Below are positions 23,963 through 31,517 of a stretch of 36,510 bases of DNA, piece after piece. Source of the stretch: JAMOBE01 sp039908285 (GTDB lineage Bacteria > Pseudomonadota > Alphaproteobacteria > Rhodospirillales > Rhodospirillaceae); NCBI GenBank assembly GCA_039908285.1, contig JAMOBE010000031.1, forward strand, positions 1-36,510. Reading direction: 5' to 3'. The first letter of the stretch is position 1; each line of letters starts with the position of its first letter. Below the pieces are notes generated by a model. The model saw only the letters and a list, made by a program, of their open reading frames with translations. It did not search any database and was not told the origin of the DNA. Position numbers and translations under genes: made by a program.

Positions 23963-24478
23963 ATGACTGCCAGGGTCGTCTGGATCACCGGCCTGTCGGG
24001 GGCCGGCAAGACCACGGTGGCGGAGAAACTCGCCCAACAGCTGCGCCAGGCCGGCATTCCCTTCGTCGGTCTCGACGGCGACCGCCTGCGGGCCATCTTC
24101 GGCGAGGATCTCGGCCACTCGCCGGCCGAGAGGTTGCGTCTCGCCCTGCGCTATGCCCGCCTGTGCCGCGAACTGGCGTCGCAGGATCTGACGGTGGTGT
24201 GCGCCACCATCTCGCTGTTCCACGAGGTCCACCGCTGGAACCGGGAGAACATCCCCGGCTATTGCGAGGTCTATCTGCGGGTGCCGCTCGCCGAATGCGC
24301 CCGCCGCGATCCCAAGGGACTCTACGCCCGCCGCGGCGCCAACGAAATTACCGACCTGGTGGGATTGGACAGCCGGCCGGAGGAACCGCTTGCCGCCGAC
24401 CTGGTCATCGACAACCACGGCGGCATCGGCCCCGACGAGGCGGCGGACATGATCTGGCAGGCGATATCTGCTGCATGA
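23963..24478 (+). CDS. cysC: Adenylyl-sulfate kinase (APS kinase)
   Basis: A 171-residue kinase that phosphorylates APS to PAPS in sulfate activation. It has the P-loop GLSGAGKTT (10-18), the LDGDRLR motif and the downstream segment GLYARRGANEITDLVGLD, which corresponds to the family's KGLYKKAR...FTG region. The ATG follows the strong Shine-Dalgarno sequence GGAGGAAAG. No cysD, cysN or cysH is adjacent. Stand-alone copies like this can also serve in modification of cell-surface sugars, so the pathway is uncertain. Confidence 0.85.
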   Translation: MTARVVWITGLSGAGKTTVAEKLAQQLRQAGIPFVGLDGDRLRAIFGEDLGHSPAERLRLALRYARLCRELASQDLTVVCATISLFHEVHRWNRENIPGYCEVYLRVPLAECARRDPKGLYARRGANEITDLVGLDSRPEEPLAADLVIDNHGGIGPDEAADMIWQAISAA

Positions 24479-24535
24479 GTTAGTGCTTTGGGCTACAGTA
24501 TGCCATACGGTCAGGTGGCGGGCCGTGGTACCGAG

Positions 24536-27043
24536 ATGACGGGTGTCCGTGCGGCAGGGGTGGGGGCGGAGATGGTCGGACTCGTCACGCCGGAAAGCAT
24601 CGACATATATAGAATTCGTCAGCGTCTCCTCGTTCCCTTCGTCATCGGTATCGCCGCAATCGTCGTGCTGTTCGCCAGCTATCTCATTCTTCATGCCAGT
24701 TCAGAGACAAAAGCGACGCTGGTTGAGCGACGCAGCACCGTTGAGCATATATTCAACCAGCAAATCAGATTGGCCACGGAAACTCTTCGTCACGAGATAT
24801 CGGCAGTCGCCAATGATGAACAGTTGATGTCTGCATTCAATAATGAGGACAGGGAGCAGCTTCTAACCCTGTCGTCGCCAATATTTAACATGCTGAAGGC
24901 TGAGCACAAGATAACTCATTTCTATTTTACGGGTGCGGATCGAGTGAATGTTCTGCGGGTGCATCAGCCGGACCGCTACGGTGATGTCATTTCGCGAACA
25001 TCGAGTCTCGTGGCCGAGAAAACCGGCGAGGTGGCGGCGGGTGTCGAGCTGGGGCCCCTGGGAACCTATACATTGCGGATGGTGATGCCGTGGCGCGACA
25101 AAGGCCTCGTCATCGGGTACCTGGAACTTGGAATAGAAGTCGAGCATATCGTCAGGGATATCAGCCGCGTCCTCGATATAAACATGCTTGTTCTTGTAAA
25201 CAAGGAGCTACTGCGACGCGACGACTGGGTCGTCGGCATGAATATGCTTGGACGGAACAGTGACTGGGATATGTTCCGTGACCGCATCGTTTTCTCATAC
25301 GCGGGCGATGACTTCTCTGAAGAACTCATTGCCATGCTCAAGGGCAATGACGCGTTCCTGCAGGGAGAGCGCGACGTCGAGAGCGACGGCAAGATTTTTC
25401 ATGCCGCGCAGATCCCTCTTCACGACATGCAGGGACGTGTGGTCGGAAAGATCGTTGGGTTGATGGATATAACCAGGATGAGGGATGTTTACCAGAGAAT
25501 ACTGATACCTGGTGTTCTTGCAAGCCTTTCCATTGGCGCCGTCGTCTTCGTGTTCTTTTTCAGCGTTCTTGGCCGGGTGGAGAAGCAGTGCAGAGAGGAC
25601 CAGCATGCAAAAAATCGCATGTTCGCCGAGTCCGAGGAGCAGAACAGGCAACTGCATCGCCACATGATCGAGCAGGAAATCATCGCCTCGATCCTTCAAC
25701 TGTCGCTTTCGGGGGCGCCGATCGATGACATTCTCTCCCAGTCCCTGAAGCTGATGCTGACCACCCACGACCTCGATCTTCTGTCCCGGGGCAGCATATT
25801 CCTGCGCGAGGGCGACAGGCTGCGGATGGTGACCGAGCAGGGGCTGCACAAGCATCTGCTGACCGCCTGCGCCAACATACCCTTCGGCTTTTGCCTGTGC
25901 GGCCGGGCGGCCGCGACCGGCGCGGTGGTCTTCGCCGACAGCGTCGACGACCGGCACGACGTCCAGTTTCCGGAAATGACGGCGCACGGCCATTACTGCA
26001 TGCCGATCATAAGCGACGACGAGGTCCTCGGCGTGCTGAACCTTTATGTTCCGGCGAGCCATGCGGGGAGTGAGCATGAAATGCGCTTCGTCCGCATCGT
26101 CGCCGACACGCTGTCCACCGTGATCCGACGCAGCCAGGTCGAGGACGCGTTGCGGCGGAGCGAGGAGCGCCAGCGCAGCCTGGTGGACAACGCCAGCGAC
26201 AGCATGCTGGTCCATGACTTCGATGGCCGGATCGTCAGTGCCAACCGCCGCGCCTGTGAGTTCCTGGGCTACTCGCAGGAGGAACTGGCGCGGATGGATC
26301 TGGCGGACATCGACGCCGATTTCGACGCCGCCGCCTACGCCGGCCGCTGGTCGACGATGGCACCCGGCGTGCCGGTGGTGACGGAAAGTCGCTACCGCCA
26401 CAAGGACGGTCACCTGTCTCCGGTGGAGATTCACCTGGGCTACTATGAAACCGGCAAGCAGCCGCTGGTGATCGTCCTGGCCCACGACATCACGGAACGG
26501 CGCAGGGCCGAGGAGCAGATCCGCCACCTCGCCACTCACGACGCCCTGACCGGCCTCCCCAACCGGATGTTGTTCCTCGACCGCCTGTCGATGGCGGTGA
26601 CGGCGGCGCGGCGGTCCGGCAACCACATCGCCCTCCTGTTCATCGATCTCGACGGCTTCAAGGCGATCAACGACACGATGGGCCACGCCGCCGGCGACGC
26701 CCTTCTCAGGATGGTATCGAGCAGGCTTTCGACCTGCGCGCGGGAAATGGACACCATCGCCCGGCTGGGCGGCGACGAATTCACCATCCTGCTGGCCAAC
26801 GTCACCGACCCATCGGCCGGTGTCCGTGTCGCCCAGCAGGTGATTTCGCTGTTGGCGGAGCCCTTTTCCATCGACGGCGCCATCGCCTTGATCGGCGTCA
26901 GCATCGGCATCGCCCAGTATCCGGAGGACGGCACCACGTCCGAGGCGCTCCTGGCCGCCGCCGACCGGGCCATGTACGAAGTCAAGAAAAACGGCAAGAA
27001 CAACTTCCTTCGAGCATCGAGTGTTCCGCTGGAGTGCGTGTAG
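24536..27043 (+). CDS. Membrane diguanylate cyclase (Cache, GAF, PAS, GGDEF)
   Basis: An 835-residue protein predicted to make c-di-GMP. A first membrane helix (about 33-54) precedes a long periplasmic Cache-like sensor, and a second helix lies around VLASLSIGAVVFVFFFSVL (about 325-350). A GAF domain (about 380-530) and a PAS domain (about 545-660) follow, and a GGDEF domain ends the protein. The catalytic motif RLGGDEF is intact (G745-F749), and a product-inhibition I-site RxxD (REMD) lies at the usual spacing before it. There is no EAL domain. The start is uncertain: ATG 24536 was chosen, while ATG 24572, with a GGGGG-rich leader, would also retain all domains. Confidence 0.9.
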   Translation: MTGVRAAGVGAEMVGLVTPESIDIYRIRQRLLVPFVIGIAAIVVLFASYLILHASSETKATLVERRSTVEHIFNQQIRLATETLRHEISAVANDEQLMSAFNNEDREQLLTLSSPIFNMLKAEHKITHFYFTGADRVNVLRVHQPDRYGDVISRTSSLVAEKTGEVAAGVELGPLGTYTLRMVMPWRDKGLVIGYLELGIEVEHIVRDISRVLDINMLVLVNKELLRRDDWVVGMNMLGRNSDWDMFRDRIVFSYAGDDFSEELIAMLKGNDAFLQGERDVESDGKIFHAAQIPLHDMQGRVVGKIVGLMDITRMRDVYQRILIPGVLASLSIGAVVFVFFFSVLGRVEKQCREDQHAKNRMFAESEEQNRQLHRHMIEQEIIASILQLSLSGAPIDDILSQSLKLMLTTHDLDLLSRGSIFLREGDRLRMVTEQGLHKHLLTACANIPFGFCLCGRAAATGAVVFADSVDDRHDVQFPEMTAHGHYCMPIISDDEVLGVLNLYVPASHAGSEHEMRFVRIVADTLSTVIRRSQVEDALRRSEERQRSLVDNASDSMLVHDFDGRIVSANRRACEFLGYSQEELARMDLADIDADFDAAAYAGRWSTMAPGVPVVTESRYRHKDGHLSPVEIHLGYYETGKQPLVIVLAHDITERRRAEEQIRHLATHDALTGLPNRMLFLDRLSMAVTAARRSGNHIALLFIDLDGFKAINDTMGHAAGDALLRMVSSRLSTCAREMDTIARLGGDEFTILLANVTDPSAGVRVAQQVISLLAEPFSIDGAIALIGVSIGIAQYPEDGTTSEALLAAADRAMYEVKKNGKNNFLRASSVPLECV

Positions 27044-27059
27044 GGGGGGCGTCGCCGTC

Positions 27060-27076
27060 GCGGCGCCTCGCGCCGC
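27060..27076 (+). terminator. GC hairpin after the diguanylate cyclase gene
   Basis: GCGGCGC (27060-27066) and GCGCCGC (27070-27076) form a perfect 7-bp stem with a CTC loop, 17 bases after the stop codon. There is no T-run, so it is only a weak terminator candidate. Confidence 0.35.
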
Positions 27077-27086
27077 CAGAAATAGC

Positions 27087-27114
27087 TTGCGCCGGAGCGC
27101 AATTTCGATATAAA
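27087..27114 (+). promoter_or_regulatory. Candidate promoter of the chemoreceptor gene
   Basis: TTGCGC (27087-27092), a 16-base spacer and TATAAA (27109-27114) form a plausible sigma70-type promoter about 215 bp before the chemoreceptor start. The -35 box is also the left arm of a perfect 6-bp inverted repeat (TTGCGC CGGA GCGCAA, 27087-27102). The rest of the gap, 27115-27337, holds no recognisable feature beyond the Shine-Dalgarno sequence. Confidence 0.45.
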
Positions 27115-27337
27115 ATCGCACATGCGCATCGATATACGCTGAGTGAGCGAGCACCCGTTTCATGGGTTGGCTCGGCCGTCGCCCGTTTGGTCGAATGGAG
27201 CGTGCGTGTCCAGCGAACGTATCCGTATTGTGTCGGTGGCACCTGAGAATATGCCCATCGAAAAGGGGCCGTCTTCCGCTCGCACCAGCTTCCATGGTGA
27301 GGGACGGGGGTGACGTTGTAATTGGGGGGACCAAGAC

Positions 27338-29059
27338 GTGTCGCTGAAGACCATCACATTGATTTCCGTTGGCGCCCTGGCCGTTGTGGCGGCCGTGTCC
27401 ACCGTGTTTACCATCCGTAGCCTGAACGAGCAGCGCACGCTGGTGGCCGAGGTTGGTACGGGGGCTCGCGCGGTCGGAGGGGACTATCTCCACCTGGTTC
27501 AGGACGTGAACACCATCAAGTACGACGTGGCCCAGGTCCAGCAGTGGCTGAGCGACATCTCCGCGACCCGCGGCCTGGATGGCCTGGACGACGGCACGAA
27601 GAAGGCCGAGGAGTTCGCAAAGGATTTTGCCGAGACTCTGTCCGCCACTCGGAAGAGGAGCGATGGTCTCGGGCTGAAGGAACTGACCGCGTCCCTCGGG
27701 GACGTGGATCGGGCGTTCACTCCCTATTATGCGACGGGCAAGCGCATGGCCGCGGCCTTCATCGAGTCCGGCCCGGCGGGTGGCAACAAGCTCATGGCTG
27801 AGTTCGACAAGGCCGCCGAAGCCATGCAGGTCAACCTCGATCGCATGAACAAGCTGTCCGAAACCGCGGTCGGCGCCGCGGTCGACGGCATGGAGACCAG
27901 TCTTGCCAGCATCGACCGATCGGGAGAGGAGCTTTACCGCGCCAGCCTGGCCTCCGGGGTGATCTTGCTCGGCGTCATCGCCGCCATCGCGTTTGTTCTT
28001 CTGCGGCTGGTCATCGCACCGCTCGGTGGCATGACCGAGGTCATGCACCGTCTCGCCGCCGGCGAGAAGGACGTGACCATCCCAGCCACGGAAAAGAGGG
28101 ACGAGATCGGCAACATGGCCAAGGCAGTCCAGGTGTTCAAGGAAAATGCCATCAAGGTCGACCGCATGACCGCCGAGGCGGAGGAGCAGAAGAAGCGGGC
28201 TGAGATCGAGAAGAAGACGGCGATGAACACCCTTGCCGACAGCTTCGATATCAACGTCAAGGGGGTGGTGGACGGCGTATCCTCGGCGTCAACCGAGTTG
28301 CAGGCCACGGCCCAGTCCATGTCGTCAATCTCCGACCAGGCCAGCCGACAGGCCATGGCAGTGGCGGCGGCGGCCGAGCAGGCGTCGGCCAACGTGCAGA
28401 CCGTGTCGGCGGCCGCCGAAGAATTGACGGCGTCGATCGCCGAGATCGCCCGGCAGGTTGGCCAGGCGGCGAAGATCGCTTCAAACGCGGTTGGACAGGC
28501 GAACCAGACCAACGACATGGTCCGGGGACTGGCCACCACGGCCGACCGCATCAGCGAGGTCGTCAAGCTCATCAACGACATCGCCAGCCAGACCAACCTG
28601 CTGGCGCTCAACGCCACCATCGAGGCGGCGCGGGCCGGCGAGGCCGGCAAGGGCTTCGCCGTGGTCGCCAACGAGGTGAAAAACCTCGCCAATCAGACGG
28701 CCAAGGCCACCGGCGACATCAGCGAGCAGATCGCCGCCGTCCAGACCGCAACCAGGGCGGCGGTCAGCGCCATTCAGGGCATCGCTGGAACCATCTCCGA
28801 AATCAACGAGATCTCGTCCTCGATCGCCTCCGCCGTCGAGCAGCAGGGGGCGGCAACCAGGGAAATCGCCCGCAACGTCGAGCAGGCGGCCGCAGGCACA
28901 CAGGACGTGTCGAGCAACATCTCCGGGGTGACGGCGGCGGCCGAAGAGGCCGGCGAGTCGGCGAAACAGGTGCTGACCGCGGCCAGCGACCTTTCCCGCC
29001 AGTCGGAGGCACTGCGGTCGCAGGTCGACGGCTTCATCGCCCGCATCCGCGTGTCCTGA
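27338..29059 (+). CDS. Methyl-accepting chemotaxis protein
   Basis: A 573-residue chemoreceptor starting at GTG after ATTGGGGGGA. Two membrane helices (about 5-27 and 205-227) bracket a helical periplasmic ligand domain of about 175 residues (four-helix-bundle type). A HAMP domain (about 228-282) and a long signalling coiled coil follow. The kinase-control hairpin tip is clear: NLLALNATIEAARAGEAGKG then FAVVANEVKNLA. Repeated AAAEQASANVQTVSAAAEEL-type segments flank the tip. No C-terminal NWETF-like CheR tether is present. It would steer flagellar motility through CheA/CheW; the ligand is unknown. Magnetotactic bacteria carry many such receptors, and a link to magneto-aerotaxis would be speculative. 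Confidence 0.94.
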   Translation: MSLKTITLISVGALAVVAAVSTVFTIRSLNEQRTLVAEVGTGARAVGGDYLHLVQDVNTIKYDVAQVQQWLSDISATRGLDGLDDGTKKAEEFAKDFAETLSATRKRSDGLGLKELTASLGDVDRAFTPYYATGKRMAAAFIESGPAGGNKLMAEFDKAAEAMQVNLDRMNKLSETAVGAAVDGMETSLASIDRSGEELYRASLASGVILLGVIAAIAFVLLRLVIAPLGGMTEVMHRLAAGEKDVTIPATEKRDEIGNMAKAVQVFKENAIKVDRMTAEAEEQKKRAEIEKKTAMNTLADSFDINVKGVVDGVSSASTELQATAQSMSSISDQASRQAMAVAAAAEQASANVQTVSAAAEELTASIAEIARQVGQAAKIASNAVGQANQTNDMVRGLATTADRISEVVKLINDIASQTNLLALNATIEAARAGEAGKGFAVVANEVKNLANQTAKATGDISEQIAAVQTATRAAVSAIQGIAGTISEINEISSSIASAVEQQGAATREIARNVEQAAAGTQDVSSNISGVTAAAEEAGESAKQVLTAASDLSRQSEALRSQVDGFIARIRVS

Positions 29060-29100
29060 CCCTCAATCAGAGAATAGCATCAACGTCACGGATGGTGGAG

Positions 29101-29224
29101 CAGCAGCTCTAATTATGGCCATCTGGAGAAAAATTAGCGGGCTTCCGCCCGCACCCGACCGGGGATCGGGGCGATCGGGGCGGTAGCCCCGGAAGTCGTC
29201 TGGCGGCTCATAATTTGAACTGCT
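29101..29224. mobile_element. MITE-like element with terminal inverted repeats and 10-bp flanking direct repeat
   Basis: The left end reads AGCAGCTCTAATTATG (from 29102) and the right end, reverse-complemented, AGCAGTTCAAATTATG (to 29224), giving 16-bp terminal inverted repeats with two mismatches. The exact 10-base sequence GATGGTGGAG flanks it on both sides (29091-29100 and 29225-29234), as expected for a target-site duplication. The roughly 120-base interior is GC-rich and palindromic and codes for nothing. It lies 40 bases after the chemoreceptor gene. Confidence 0.65.
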
Positions 29225-29257
29225 GATGGTGGAGAGTCCGGGCAAACACTTTATCCT

Positions 29258-29420
29258 AGACCGCATTTCTCACCGGGACCCGGAATGATGGCGCAGAGAT
29301 TTGATTCGCCTATGATTTTTCCGACCGCCGGCAATACTGGTTGTATTGGCTAGGGAGGAAAGATCATAGGCGGATCAAGGATCAAGCCAGCATCCGTCGG
29401 ACCGGTGAGAAATGCGGGCT
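29258..29420. mobile_element. Long inverted-repeat element (non-autonomous IS/MITE-like)
   Basis: Two arms of about 64 bases (29258-29322 and 29357-29420) are imperfect reverse complements. The best-matched parts are the outer CCGCATTTCTCACCGG and the inner CGCCTATGATTTTTCC / CGCCTATGATCTTTCC. Only about 34 bases separate the arms. The layout suggests a deletion derivative of an insertion sequence with both ends kept, or a MITE. No transposase coding is present. Confidence 0.65.
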
Positions 29421-29562
29421 AAATCCGGCAGTCAAACTTGGAGTTGCCGCCCCAAACCCCGTCATTCACCCTTCGGGTGAGCCGAGAGTTGCTGCAACAC
29501 ATTGATCAGCATTGAAAATTTCATTCTAACTGCCGTATTTTTGGTTGACACACCAGAAAGAA

Positions 29563-29612
29563 GCGTGCTCTGCCCGCACCTGCCGTCATGCCAAAGGCAT
29601 GCGTTCCGCATG
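29563..29612 (-). repeat. Dispersed 50-bp repeat C, copy 1
   Basis: Read on the minus strand this contains TTTGGCATGACGGCAGGTGC followed by GGGCAGAGC. It matches 36291-36340 on the plus strand with only a few differences, so the two copies are inverted relative to each other and about 6.7 kb apart. Both lie in repeat-rich intergenic DNA. Confidence 0.8.
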
Positions 29613-29630
29613 AAGACCTGAGAGTGTGAC

Positions 29631-29658
29631 AATGTATCGATTCGGGAACGATGCGGGA
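29631..29658 (-). repeat. Dispersed 28-bp repeat B, copy 1
   Basis: On the minus strand this reads CCCGCATCGTTCCCGAATCG followed by ATACATT. The plus strand at 31467-31494 has the same sequence with about two differences. It lies next to repeat C here and next to the GGGGCTATGCCCC repeat there, suggesting a mosaic repeat family. Confidence 0.75.
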
Positions 29659-29718
29659 CCACCGCACTGAGCCACGGTGAGTCGACTTGAACGGGGAACG
29701 AAATACGAGGAGAAGTGA

Positions 29719-31278
29719 ATGCCCAAGATGCAGCAGTCAAAGGTGTATACTCTGCAACTAATGCGATCATTGATGCTGGCTGGCTTCGTGTCTCTCGTTC
29801 CCACCATCGATTCCGCTCAAGCCGAGACGTTGCACTTGACCTTTCTTCATGTCAACGACGTATACGAATATGCACCACGCAATGGATGGGGGGGGCTGGC
29901 TGAGCTGGCGACCCTGATTGATGCCGAGCGCGTCAGGAATTCAAATACCCTTTTCACCTTCGGCGGAGATCTCCTGTCGCCCTCGATTGCTTCGAACATG
30001 ACCAAGGGGCGTCACATGATCGAATTCATGAATGCCCTTGGCGCTGACGCGGCGGTCCTTGGCAATCATGAGTTCGACTTCGGCGCCGCCAACCTCCGGG
30101 AGCGTATCGGGGAATCGAAATTTCCCTGGCTTGGCGCCAATGTGACCTATGGTGGAACGGGCATTCCCGGGGTCCTTCCTCACATCATCCGGGATATGGG
30201 AGGCGTCAAGGTCGGACTTTTCGGCATCCTGACGGCGGAGACGTCACACCTGGCTGCCGATCCGCGGCTGACCCTGGAACCTGAGATTTCCAAGTCCCAC
30301 GAGATGGTGGCAAAGCTCCGGCATGAGGGAGCCGACATCGTGGTCGCGATCACTCACCTTGATCTGGCCCAGGATCTGCGGCTTGCCCGCGAGGTAAAGG
30401 GCGTCGATCTGATCCTCGGTGGCCACGACCACGATCCCGCTGGCATGGTCGAGAACGGGGTGCTGGTATTGAGGGCCGGATCAGACGCTCACTGGTTGGC
30501 CGTGATCGATCTGCTCGTTGACAAAACGGCGGGAGAGGGAGCCGTTCGCATCCGACCGCCCGAATGGCGTTTTCTCTCGACCGCCGGCATCGCCGCCAGC
30601 CCACGACTGGCCGGTCTCGTGCGCAAGCATGACGACGCCATGGGTGGAGCCCTCAGTCAGCCGCTCGGACGTCTGACAACCCCCATCGACAGTCGCACGG
30701 CGCTCGTCAGATCGGAGGAAACCGCTATCGGCAACCTCTTCGCCGATGCTCTGCGGTCCCGACTTGCGTCGGATGTCGCCCTGATCAATGGAGGGGGATT
30801 CCGTGCCAACCGGCAGTATCCGGCGGGAACAGCCCTGACCCTCCGGGACCTTCTGGCGGAAATGCCCTTTGGCAACATCGTTGTGGCTGTCGAGGTCTCC
30901 GGCGCGCAAATCCTCGAGCTTCTTGAACACGGCCTGGCCGCCATCGAGAATAAGGCGGGCCGTTTCCCGCAGATCTCCGGCATGACCGTGACCTACGACC
31001 CGAAGGCTCCCCCCGGCAAGCGCGTCGGAACGGTCACCATTGGCGGTCGCCCGCTGGACCGCATCGCAAACTACCGGCTTGCGACCACTGATTATCTCGC
31101 AAGGGGGGGGGATGGTTACTCCGCATTGCCGCGGGCTCGGGTCCTGGTGGATGCGGCGGGAGGTCCGCTCCTTGCGAATGTCGTCGCCGACTTCATCACG
31201 CAACACCACGCCATCGCGCCGAAGGTCGATGGACGTCTCAAGCCAATCACTGGCGCCGATGGCCACCGAAAAGAATAG
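29719..31278 (+). CDS. Secreted 5'-nucleotidase / cyclic phosphodiesterase family protein
   Basis: A 519-residue exported metallophosphoesterase of the UshA type, expected to dephosphorylate extracellular nucleotides in the periplasm. A signal peptide (about 1-35) ends DSAQA. The catalytic domain has FLHVNDVYE (D47), GGDLLSPS (D84), GNHEFDFG (N116, H117) and GGHDHDP. The position usually His after the first Asp is Tyr (NDVYE), a variant of a known subfamily. The C-terminal substrate-binding domain includes INGGGFRANRQYPAG and the late TTDYLARGGDGYSAL. The ATG follows GAGGAGAAG. It stands alone between repeat-filled gaps and is convergent with the RND genes. Confidence 0.92.
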   Translation: MPKMQQSKVYTLQLMRSLMLAGFVSLVPTIDSAQAETLHLTFLHVNDVYEYAPRNGWGGLAELATLIDAERVRNSNTLFTFGGDLLSPSIASNMTKGRHMIEFMNALGADAAVLGNHEFDFGAANLRERIGESKFPWLGANVTYGGTGIPGVLPHIIRDMGGVKVGLFGILTAETSHLAADPRLTLEPEISKSHEMVAKLRHEGADIVVAITHLDLAQDLRLAREVKGVDLILGGHDHDPAGMVENGVLVLRAGSDAHWLAVIDLLVDKTAGEGAVRIRPPEWRFLSTAGIAASPRLAGLVRKHDDAMGGALSQPLGRLTTPIDSRTALVRSEETAIGNLFADALRSRLASDVALINGGGFRANRQYPAGTALTLRDLLAEMPFGNIVVAVEVSGAQILELLEHGLAAIENKAGRFPQISGMTVTYDPKAPPGKRVGTVTIGGRPLDRIANYRLATTDYLARGGDGYSALPRARVLVDAAGGPLLANVVADFITQHHAIAPKVDGRLKPITGADGHRKE

Positions 31279-31355
31279 CGAGCCCGACCTCGTGCATCGG
31301 CCACCGTCGCCTCTCCCTTCAGAGCCTGAAAATGTTTCAACACACGAGGACAATT

Positions 31356-31478
31356 CGGGGCTACCGCCCCGATCCCCGTTTGGGGCTATGCCCCAAACCC
31401 CCTTTTTCTCAATAAATTCAAAGGGGGTCCGGGGCATAGCCCCGGGCAGGGTTCGGGGCGACAGCCCCGCATCGCTCC
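31356..31478. repeat. Large hairpin built from inverted GGGGCTATGCCCC repeats
   Basis: The left arm (31356-31405) is a near copy of 23829-23879. The right arm (about 31420-31475) is its imperfect reverse complement: AAAGGGGGT, GGGGCATAGCCCC, TCGGGGCGACAGCCCC. The loop, about 14 bases, is AT-rich, and T-runs and A-runs adjoin the central stem. It lies between the convergent 5'-nucleotidase and RND permease genes and could act as a two-way terminator. Confidence 0.75.
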
Positions 31479-31494
31479 CGAATCAATACATTTT
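31467..31494 (+). repeat. Dispersed 28-bp repeat B, copy 2
   Basis: This reads CCCGCATCGCTCCCGAATCA followed by ATACATTT and matches 29631-29658 in reverse orientation. It overlaps the right edge of the large hairpin and ends 24 bases before the RND permease stop codon. Confidence 0.75.
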
Positions 31495-31517
31495 TACCCT
31501 CAGGGGATATTCCTGGC

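Larger units (their letters stand above)
29421..29718. other. Non-coding stretch with dispersed repeats before the 5'-nucleotidase gene
   Basis: With the two elements just upstream this completes a 659-base gene-free stretch. It holds the dispersed repeats at 29563-29612 and 29631-29658. A TTGACA (29545-29550) has no matching -10 box. An AGGAG Shine-Dalgarno sequence precedes the ATG at 29719. Short open frames reading through the repeats recur at other repeat copies and are not considered genes. Confidence 0.5.

Noticed and set aside
22666..24483. 605-codon plus-strand open frame covering rarA and cysC
   Set aside because: It is antisense to rarA and out of frame with cysC; both real genes have intact motifs.
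25295..28048. 917-codon minus-strand open frame opposite the diguanylate cyclase and chemoreceptor genes
   Set aside because: It spans two clear plus-strand genes and their intergenic region without any recognisable motif; a codon-bias shadow.
29461..29770. Minus-strand open frames upstream of the 5'-nucleotidase gene
   Set aside because: Their translations recur at other copies of the dispersed repeats (for example SLPNQYIFTL-like versus SFPNRYIVTL-like), so they come from repeat DNA and not from genes.
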